This document shows positions 56,969 to 64,000 of a stretch of 64,000 nt of DNA, one piece after another (position 1 is the first letter of the stretch; each line of letters starts with the position of its first letter). The translations under genes and the position numbers were made by a program. The DNA is taken from positions 32,312,418 through 32,376,417 of the forward strand of contig CM038042.1 in the NCBI GenBank assembly GCA_021397845.1, written 5' to 3'. Below the pieces are notes generated by a model. That model worked only from the letters and a program-made list of their open reading frames with translations. It searched no databases and had not been told where the DNA came from. This DNA is from Areca catechu. Its lineage: Eukaryota > Streptophyta > Magnoliopsida > Arecales > Arecaceae.

Positions 56969-57615
56969 TGTTGTTATTTGTTCCAAATAAAATTTCTTTT
57001 GGTTGGGATTTCTTTACCTGTTGACTTCTTTTCTGAAGAGTTTTGGAGTGGAAGAATCCCTATTCGATCACATTTCTTCTTCGACAAGCAATATAAGACT
57101 TGGAAACTCTTCTTCGACTTGATTGGCTTGTTTTTTTTTTTTAAAAGGAAGGTTTGAACCTCTCTCGATTTAATAGTTTATTGATGGCCCTTGGTCCCGA
57201 TTCCTTTTGGTTCGTAGCTCTCATTTTCTAGTCTCATTCAGTTTGGTTTGGTACTTTGGCTATCTCCATTTTGGTATTATATAGAGCAATTATATACTGT
57301 ATGCTCCTGGGAAGATTCTTTCTCTTGATTTTTTACTAAGGCCAAGAAGGGTATCATCTCAGGTTTTTCTTCTTTGATCTTTTGCCATGGCTAAAAAAGA
57401 TCTGATTCAGTTTATTTGTACCTCTTTTATTATTATTTTGAGACCCTATAATTTGGATATTTGTATTATCTTTGTATCCAATTTAAAGATGGTTATATAG
57501 TGGATTGCTCCTCCATTATTATGGATGTAGGCAATTTTGCCGAACCACATAAATTCTTGTCTTTCTTGTATTTATTATTTATACTTGTAAAGTATTCGAT
57601 AAATTGTTTGAATGG
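56969..57615 (+). repeat. 3' LTR of element J (right end approximate)
   Basis: Starts TGTTGTTATTTGTTCC. Contains a TATA-like 'attatatagagc' near 57278 and the phrase 'gatgtaggcaattttgccgaaccac' type end near 57524-57549, found near the 3' end of many Tork-type LTRs. The exact right boundary is not clear. Confidence 0.6.
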
Positions 57616-58120
57616 GAGGAAATAACTAATTAGAAGCCTAAAACAATCCGATATGCTATGCACATTCCCAATAATAATGGTGCCAATGCGTCGAAAACAA
57701 GAAGTAGAGAGAAGAAATCAGAGGGGATGGAGGGATGTGGGGTTGGTGGAGGATTTGCATGGAAGGAGGATTTGTAAATGATTCAGACCATCTTTCTTTG
57801 ATCTTGCATGAATTATAGTAGGTTGAGCATAGGATTCACACCATCTTTCTTTGATCTCGCATGAATGATAGTAGGTTAGCATAGCTCCATCTTTATTTCT
57901 CGAAAGAGAAAAGCCAATCCTATAGCATTGTAGTTGATGTTCATAAGCAATATTTTTTAAGTGGATTTGATATCATATTTGTTAAAGAAAGTGAGAAAAA
58001 TCTAGATGTCATGGTGCATATATGATAGAGGGAGACTGAATATGGATACAACGAATCAAAAGCTTTGGAGTTGGAATTTTTTTTTTTTTGGTGGTAAAGT
58101 GACTACACTATTATATTAAT
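57616..58120. other. Low-copy-looking sequence with a small tandem duplication
   Basis: No gene recognised. 57780-57832 is repeated at 57833-57884 (53 bp; both start GATTCA.ACCATCTTTCTTTGATCT and carry 'gaat.atagtaggtt'). A T-run is at about 58077-58090. Confidence 0.5.
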
Positions 58121-58139
58121 AAAGAGGAGAGCCTGATAA
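58121..58139. repeat. 19-bp target-site duplication, left copy
   Basis: aaagaggagagcctgataa here and at 58485-58503, identical, flanking a segment with a poly(A) tail. Confidence 0.9.
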
Positions 58140-58484
58140 CCACCCATGCCAAGTTAGAATGGGCTTTAACTTCACCAAGTAATGACTTCATGGATGACTC
58201 AAATAATTTTAGGATTAATCCTCGGACTTGGATGCGGGGGTGTTGGAGTGGCTTTGGGGATTTGACCCCTTGAAGAACTTCGCCCCATCGATCCTGAAGG
58301 CACTACTAGATGGTGCTGGGTGACGTACTCACCCATTGCGGTGGGAAATGCCGTCTCCAGGCCCAAATTGAATATTCCTTGATGGAGAGTGGGGCTCTCA
58401 TGGTAATGCTCAGAGGGTGGCCACATTGAAAGCCCCCCATTCCTTTTTTGCTAAAAAAAAAAAAAAAAGAAAAAAAAAAGAAAA
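58140..58484 (+). mobile_element. SINE-like retroposon (or short LINE 3' copy) with poly(A) tail
   Basis: A 345-bp segment bounded by perfect 19-bp direct repeats and ending in an A-rich tail (58452-58484), the hallmark of target-primed non-LTR insertion. The body is GC-richer than the flanks and has no coding content. A 'ggggatttgacccc' stretch near 58256 could be a degenerate box B of a pol III promoter, but box A is not clear, so SINE versus truncated LINE stays open. The perfect duplication suggests a fairly recent event. Confidence 0.8.
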
Positions 58485-58503
58485 AAAGAGGAGAGCCTGA
58501 TAA

Positions 58504-58639
58504 GGTAAATTGCAATAGTTTGCAGCAATGAAGTAGTAAAATAAATCCTAAGAAAAGCTTTAGTTGGATGATCCCTTTTTTTTTCTTTTCTTTTTTTGAT
58601 ATAGCTAGATAGTTACACAACTTTGATGTGAGAGCAATT
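58504..58639. other. Short spacer
   Basis: AT-rich, with a T-rich tract near 58576-58598. Nothing recognised. Confidence 0.4.
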
Positions 58640-58990
58640 TAAAAGGTCAAAAATAAAATATTCTATAAGGCCGGTAGAAGACCATCATCCCAATGCCAGG
58701 TCCTATTTCTAGACTGTTCCAGCAATAAATGATGCAGCCTAGTTGGCCACACTCTTGCCCTTCCACAATACGTGGCAAGTAGATACCCCATGGAGAGCAA
58801 GGGATCTCCAATGTCGCGAAGAAGTGGGTGGGCCTCACTCTACTTCATCTTGTCTTATATTCAGTCGATGATATTAGTAGAATCTTCCTCGATGAAGATT
58901 TTATTTACACGTAACTCTTGCCTAGCACAGATGATATCCATCCAGATGACTCTGACTCACTTCCAAGATGGAAGGCTCAAGAAAAAAAAC
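58640..58990 (-). pseudogene. RNase H-like fragment of a plant LINE
   Basis: Minus-strand shifted frames read an E-x-DS-x2-II segment near 58885, HPLLRDIGD near 58835, a YLPRI-V-E-G block near 58770, and a YRPYRIFYF-like end near 58650. This is the order of the RNase H-like domain (Asp in a GDS-like motif, HPLLRDI, REAN-ADW) at the end of plant LINE polyproteins or of the related domesticated genes. Very degraded; strand and family are my reading, not proven. Confidence 0.45.
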
Positions 58991-60044
58991 CACGATCGCT
59001 AGCACCTACCATCCGAATCTCGGATACATATCTAGTATCGTCCTTGGTATCTTGAATAAATAATACCAGCCTTTTGAGTGACATAGGATTCTTTAAATCA
59101 ATTGAGACTACACGCAAATAAAATACAGGGTTGTCCCAAACAGAAAAGATAGTGCATATGTATGATCCTATGTATATCAAATTATCCAATTTTTAGAAAA
59201 TAGCCATATGTAGAGAAAAATAGCAGAGATTGGAGGGTTGTATTTAACTAATTTATCTCTATTTCTACCACGCCAATCATTTTTTATGAATAAACAACTA
59301 TTCCCATTTAACAAGGCATACACATGGACCCGGATTAGAACAATCCACAACCTTATTTTATAAAATTAAATTTCAATAATTTTTAATATACTACAGAATC
59401 AAATACTGAATGAATGTATATTATAAAATTAATTATCCCTTGACTAGAGCAACTTAGACGGAGCAATATACATTACCAAATGTTTATAAAAAAAATGTAC
59501 ATTACCAATTAAATTAGATAACAAAATTAAATTGGACGCTGAATTAAAGCCCTCCAGGACATAGCAGTATTGGATCTCTGGAGATACATATACTAACCAG
59601 ATTTTTAATGGTTTTATAATATATTACATAATTAAAACTTTAGAACACTGAAAAAAAAAAAAAGAAGAAAACAATAGCGGCATAGCTGCATAGATGCACT
59701 GTACTGAACAACTCACCAAGATAGCGGCAGATTGAATGATCCAGAATGAAATAACTGGTAAAGATACACACATGGTTAGAACTCTCAAGAAATGAATATG
59801 ACTAACAATAATTCCGTATCATTTTGATACGTTACACACTTAATTTAGAATACTCTAGAAAAAACAAATAAAACAATTACTATATAGATTTTACTGTATT
59901 GATTCATTCGGAACAATAGCGATACAAACATTATCAATTACAGAATCATAAAAAACAGATGTTGGTCAGAAGATTTACATAAGCAGATAGCCGTTATCCA
60001 TGGGAGAATTCGAGATAATAGAGGCGTTACAAAATTAAAAGACT
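58991..60044. other. AT-rich region with diverged internal repeats
   Basis: No gene. Phrases of the type 'gaacaatagcga..' / 'gagcaatatacattacca' / 'aacaatagcggcatag' and 'ttagaa.actctagaaa' / 'ttagaacactgaaaaa' recur at about 190-250 base intervals between 59250 and 59960, suggesting three worn tandem units. Confidence 0.4.
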
Positions 60045-60815
60045 TTAATAAAGCAGTCGGAAAAGACATGCCCATAATTAAATGCTGGACGCTCCATTAT
60101 AACACTCCCAGCAACTAGGCGTTTAAATGCTTTACCATCGATAAAAGCCTACAGGTAGGGAGCGGATGCCATCTGAACCATTCTGTTTTCTATTACCACA
60201 ATCAATTCCCCCTACTCTCTGGCATCTCCCCAATCATCCCTCGAACTGGGTGTGATAAGTTTGCTCTTCTTTTTAATATCATAGTAGAGTAGGAAGGTAT
60301 ATCGAAGTCGAGTAACCTGTTAGTGGTAAAAAAACAGAGATAAAGAAGCCAAAGCTATGGTACATGTTTTCCTTTTGCTGTTCCATGCCATCCATACCTA
60401 ATAACTTTATGCACGAGAGGTGTCCCATGATTGCAAAAGCCGTGCAGCTGCCTCTGTTGTTTCACCATTAGCTCAACAATGAAGCAGAAATGGACCATTC
60501 CGTCACTCTGGCTCCACATTGATCGTGAGATGCAAGAGTGAGGAACTCGAAGGTCCATGGTGCACTGTCCTACATCTCTCTGGCTCTACCATTAGTGATT
60601 AGGTCTCTTCTTAGTGGAAAGCTCTCTGGTGGCATGTAAATGGTTGGCCTCTGAGCATGCATATGGACCGGCCTGCACCATCTACACGAGAAGTTGGTCT
60701 ACGTGGCTTTGCACTGAGCCAAATGGAGCTATCTTAGGACAGCATGGTTCTTAGATGAGAGAAAAAACATGAAGTACCATGTATTCTTAGAAGGAACACA
60801 ACCCCATAACACACC
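60045..60815 (+). repeat. Copy 2 of the dispersed segment (copy 1 at 1780-2552)
   Basis: See copy 1. Blocks run in the same order and orientation: 'gacatgcccataattaaa', 'catctgaaccattctgttttct', 'ccatccatacctaa', 'ccatggtgcactgtcctacat', 'tattcttagaaggaac'. After 60800 it continues 'acaaccccataacacacccc', where copy 1 is interrupted by element C. Confidence 0.55.
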
Positions 60816-60939
60816 CCATCAATGAAAAGCTGGAACATGAAAAGTTTTGGATCATGCCAATATGATGTGTAGCGGAGTAGTTTTCTCCCGGTCTAAATTT
60901 ATTACACATTTAAAGCCTCTAATTGTTTTATGTGATTAT
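60816..60939. other. Short spacer before the gypsy LTR
   Basis: No recognised content; a possible continuation of the dispersed segment. Confidence 0.3.
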
Positions 60940-62330
60940 TTCAGATTCAATATCAGAATTTGATATTGACATTGTCATCTAATTAATTAAGCAATACAAG
61001 TGATCTTAGAGCTAGAGTGACGTCTCTGTAATTTTTTTTTTTTGCTTTCTTTTTTATTATTTCTATTAACGCTGATCCTTGCAGATCAGATGGAGTGCTT
61101 GGATCGCTGGTTCGCCTTTCGAGTTCTTGCAAAACAAATTTCCTGACCGGATTTCCTTCGGTGGGAGATACTTCGATGCCTAAGTCAGTAGGATTCAAGC
61201 CAAAGAATGGAGAGCTCAAGAGAGAGAAGTAGAGTGAAAGATGTAGAGAGCTTGAGTGGCATAGTAAGAGCTAGTCATGGACTGCCCATACTTGCATAAA
61301 ATCGCTTATCTCGGAGGTCCCCTCTTATCGTTATTTATAGGTTTGTTGTAACTAAAAGTAGTTAACCCTTCAGGAATTCTATTAGGAAAGTTAGTTAAAC
61401 CAGCTTCTTCGTAACTGAATGGGATTGCTGTCGGAAATTGGTTACCTCAGTCTTATTGAAGTTGGAGCTATTAATCACATGGTTGGTTAGGACAACCAAA
61501 TCCGCTCTTGATGGCTATAGGCCGAGATAAACCATTCACTTACTTCAGGCCATCCTTTTCGGAATGGGCCGAAGTTAGGCTAGCAATGTGTTTCGGAACC
61601 ATCCCCTTCGGATTGGGCCAAAGATGGATTAGCCAGTTACTTCGGAACCATTCTCTTCTGATTGGCTGAAGATGGGTAGTCATTTGCTTCGAAACCATCC
61701 TCTTCGGATTGGACCGAAGATAGATTAGCCATTTATTCTGAAACAGCATGGGTCATGTATATCTTACAGAATTGCCCTCTTCAGAGCTAGCCGAAGACTG
61801 ATCCTATGCTGTGTGTGTTGTTGGCTGGAACATAGCATTGAGTTGTTTCTTCGTCGAGTTTCGGAGTCATTATCATGTTCATCTACTTGGTCGATCGGTT
61901 CAAATAGGATCAATTGAACCCTTGAGCTGGTAATCACTTTTTCTTGAGCTAGTTTATTACAATAGTTGCCCACCACTCCCAGTTTCAAAGTAACTTTTTG
62001 CTTTGAAAAATAGGAGTATTTATATTTTGTCATCTCCCAGTGGGAGAAAATATATCTAATGATGGCAAATCTTTGATCCACCGATCGTGATAATTGATTT
62101 CTGATTCGAGCATCGTGCCACGGATGGGTGTCGAGCTTCTGTTGGTTCCTAGATAAATAATGCGGATTTGAGAGTCGTGCCAATTTTTCCGTTAAGAGAT
62201 TTTTGGTGGACTCTTTGTCTTCGCTTAGGAATGAATGATGGGCAGCATCGAGGCCATTTGTTACCATATGGGATTTCATCCTAGCCATCAGTCGTCATTC
62301 TCGCGGATCATGACTAACAATCTGGTTTTT
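60940..62330 (-). repeat. LTR of a Tat-type Ty3/gypsy element, minus strand
   Basis: On the minus strand a TATA-like 'acctataaataacga' lies near 61337, followed by a U5 part with 'cttgagctctcc', 'aatcctactgacttaggcatcg', 'cc.gtcaggaaa' and 'gatctgcaaggatcag', wording I know from LTR ends of plant Tat/Retand-like gypsy elements. Both ends are uncertain; the 3' end may be near 60940-61000 and the start (TGTTAGTCATGATCC) near 62320. The internal region then lies to the right, which makes this the 3' LTR. Confidence 0.6.
61543..61735 (-). repeat. Four tandem units of about 48 bp in the gypsy LTR
   Basis: Units start near 61543, 61591, 61640 and 61687; each reads like CTTCGGAACCATCC.CTTCGGATTGG.CCGAAGATGG followed by 'attagcca'. 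CCGAAG and CTTCGG within a unit can pair as a small hairpin. Confidence 0.8.
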
Positions 62331-62451
62331 ATCCCTGTCAAGTCTATCGGCATCCTTTAATAGTTCGTAGCCATGATCAGAGCCACTCATACATGGCATG
62401 ATCAAAGGCATTTTTAGCTTTTCGAGGATATTATCTGAACCGTCATTGTCT

Positions 62452-62462
62452 TCTATATAAGG
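62452..62462 (+). promoter_or_regulatory. TATA box of the antisense ORF
   Basis: 'tctatataagg' on the plus strand, about 140 bases before the ATG at 62600. It points away from the gypsy LTR, opposite to the LTR promoter. Confidence 0.6.
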
Positions 62463-62599
62463 AGCATTTGTCTTGTAGAATGGATTTCTTTGTCTTCATC
62501 AAAATTTCTTTTCTTGTTCAAGTACTCTGGGCTTCCTTTCCCTTCTCAAGCCTTCTTCTTTCACAAGTAAAGACCCCTACTTCTTTACTCCACATTATC

Positions 62600-63342
62600 A
62601 TGGTTAGATCAGAAGAAAGCCCCACCACCAGTAGGATTCTGACTAGTAGGGAGAGGATTGAACCCTTTAGCACTGCAAATCCTTCTAGGAGAAGTAGTAT
62701 CGAGTCTTCCCCGGAGTCTATAGTGAGCTCCATGTCCTTCTCTAGGTTAGCATATCTCAGGACGTATTATCACATCCCTGAGGATCTTTCTTTGATAGTT
62801 CCCAATCTGATGAAAGGGTGAACTGTCCATCTTCTAAGGCCATCTCAATATATGAAGACCATCTAAAAGCTGGTCTTAGATTCTCCTTACATCCTTTTTT
62901 TGTAAAAAATCTTCAATCTTTATCATGTCATCCCTGCACAGCTAACTTCGAATAGCATTCGAACATTAGCGACTTCTTAGTTCTCTGCGATTATTGAATA
63001 TAGAGCCGAGAACATCCTTGTTCACCTCCTTCTTTGTATTGAAGAAGGATTTTCATGGCCAGGGATGGTGGGTCATCGGCCCTCGCCCTAGTCGAAGATT
63101 GATCTAAGGGTATGCCCAATGCTATTCACGGGTAGAAACCTTGTTTTCTCTTTGTATTTTCTTCTCAGCCTTGGGCTTCAACACAAAGTGGAGGAACCCC
63201 GATTAGATGCAAATGCGAGCAAGAAGGTTTTGAATGCTAATCAAAATGACTTCGACACATTGTCTAGGTTAGAGTTTTCCTCTAGCCAAAGACTATTAGA
63301 GGAATGAAACCTTCATCTCGCTCACATCAGCGACTTCGCATC
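62600..63342 (+). pseudogene. Antisense extra ORF (aORF) of the Tat-type gypsy, exon 1, gypsy-type transposase family
   Basis: From MVRSEESPTTSR at 62600 the frame runs to TGA at 62819-62821 (YHIPEDLSLIVPN near the end). The reading then continues in another frame with ISIYEDHLKAGLRFSLHPFF (about 62848-62910), a further fragment SDFLVLCDY (about 62970), and GWWVIGPRP-like and WASTQSG/GFNTKW-like pieces to about 63200. Block order equals the plant 'transposase (putative) gypsy type' family (PF04195-like), which is known as an extra antisense ORF between pol and 3' LTR in Tat-lineage elements. The position and direction here fit exactly. Function unknown. Stops and shifts make it a pseudogene. 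Confidence 0.65.
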
Positions 63343-63430
63343 GTTAAGTATAGTAGATAGTGATTTTCGTTCTGCTGTATTTCTTTTTTTTTTTCGTTGA
63401 CTATCTTACAATAATTTTTTCTATTTGTAG
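63343..63430 (+). other. Probable intron of the antisense ORF
   Basis: A donor-like GTTAAGT near 63343 and a polypyrimidine tract (63388-63400) followed by 'ctatttgtag' with AG at 63429-63430 give a plausible 88-base plant intron. Only the acceptor side is convincing. Confidence 0.5.
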
Positions 63431-63900
63431 GCAAGAAGATGAAACCAGACTTTGGCAAACTTTGCCAAGCTGCTAAGAAGAGGGCAGTACCGGTCCCTCA
63501 AGAGGGATCGAAAATTTGGAAGAAAGCTTAGGCCAAAGAGGCCACTAGGAGCACCCCAAGAAGGATGGCATCGGATGAAGACAATGCCCCTTGGACTGAG
63601 CCTCTCTCAAAGGCTCTACCCCATCTTGGGCCATAAGGAGGTCAAATTCTGCCCCAGTTGGTGGTGTGCCACCACGAGGTCAAATTCTGCCCCAGTTGGT
63701 GGTGTGCCGCCACCCAGTTCTTCTTGTTAGGATAAAAGCAAAGCTCCCCAGCCTGGAGAGGGGAGAAATGCTTCGACTGATCGAGAATATGAGGTGGATT
63801 TTTCAGTTTATTTGGATGGACGGGGTCTGGAGAACCCAAGCTGGCCAAGGAGATGTTGAAGTACACCCTTCTTTCCAGAGACTGAGAAGTGACAAAGAAC
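63431..63900 (+). pseudogene. Antisense ORF, probable exon 2
   Basis: Begins AKKMKPDFGKLCQAAKKRAV after the acceptor, a K/R-rich linker as usual after the conserved domain of this family, then S/P-rich sequence. It contains a recent tandem duplication (63638-63713). Frame breaks occur in it. Runs toward the window edge. Confidence 0.5.
63638..63713 (+). repeat. Tandem duplication of 38 bp
   Basis: 63638-63675 and 63676-63713 both read GAGGTCAAATTCTGCCCCAG followed by TTGGTGGTGTGCC-CCAC with one difference. 38 is not a multiple of three, so it shifts any reading frame. Confidence 0.9.
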
Positions 63901-64000
63901 AACCGATTTGAGCAGGTTAGTGATACAATCTATCAAACCATTATGATAGTATCTCTTCTTTCATCTATTTCCTAACCATGGTAGCTGAATAGATAACTTT

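Noticed and set aside
58199..58426. Minus-strand frame inside the SINE-like insert
   Set aside because: No family resemblance; the poly(A) tail and target duplication define a plus-strand non-coding insert.
60355..60558. Minus-strand frame in copy 2 of the dispersed segment as a gene
   Set aside because: Copy 1 does not keep the frame (stops and shifts at matching positions), so coding is not supported.
1..64000. CRISPR arrays, bacterial operons, Shine-Dalgarno sites or prophage
   Set aside because: The sequence is eukaryotic, with plant retroelements throughout. The regular repeats found are LTR, minisatellite or subterminal transposon repeats.

Overview
This window looks like intergenic DNA from a plant nuclear genome, most probably a monocot. 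Plant-specific mobile elements fill it: long-LTR Sirevirus-type Ty1/copia elements, Ty3/gypsy elements of chromovirus and Tat type, a CACTA transposon, an Angela-like copia and a SINE-like insert. No intact host gene, rRNA or tRNA gene is visible. Nearly every reading frame is broken. A palm or similar large-genome monocot would fit, but the sequence alone does not prove it. Lineage names come from recognising motifs by eye; nothing was searched.

Layout. (1) 1-1329 is the right end of a Sirevirus-like LTR (family E), followed by low-copy-looking sequence to 2552. (2) 2553-22576 is a Sirevirus-like element on the minus strand (element C): 3' LTR 2553-3958, envelope-like ORF, RT/RNase H, integrase, protease and gag up to 14346, and its PBS at 14389-14401. 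Two elements are nested in it. Element F (5003-7877) is non-autonomous and carries a piece of a sacsin-like host gene. Element E (14410-22205) has no pol and sits exactly between C's 5' LTR and C's PBS, with the target duplication ATTGC on both sides. A gypsy-type LTR (about 15962-17610) is nested inside E. C's 5' LTR (22206-22576) is cut by a CACTA element. (3) 22577-27065 is the CACTA element with a degenerate TNP2 transposase and no visible right end. (4) 27066-30502 is the 3' half of a chromodomain gypsy element with its 3' LTR, inserted in element D. (5) 30503-37408 is a partial tandem array of a pol-less Sirevirus (D): internal-LTR-internal-LTR. (6) 37409-40153 is a minus-strand Angela-like copia (G) whose 5' LTR (40154-41117 plus 52478-53890) is split by the most complete element, H (41118-52472, plus strand, TSD ACTCT). 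(7) 53895-57615 holds another LTR and the pol end of a further copia (J). (8) 57616-60940 contains a SINE-like insert with a 19-bp TSD, a LINE RNase H fragment, and a diverged direct repeat of the segment near the left edge. (9) 60940-64000 is the 3' LTR of a minus-strand Tat-type gypsy and, divergent from it on the plus strand, an antisense extra ORF of the gypsy-type transposase family with a TATA box and a probable intron.

How the parts relate. Insertion order can be read from the interruptions: F and E are younger than C, the gypsy-type LTR is younger than E, H is younger than G, and the chromodomain gypsy is younger than D. E and D lack pol and would need proteins supplied by full relatives such as C or H. 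The observation most worth following is in C and H: between the envelope-like ORF and the polypurine tract each carries an array of about ten copies of a motif matching the 3' end of initiator tRNA-Met, that is, the complement of the element's own primer-binding site.
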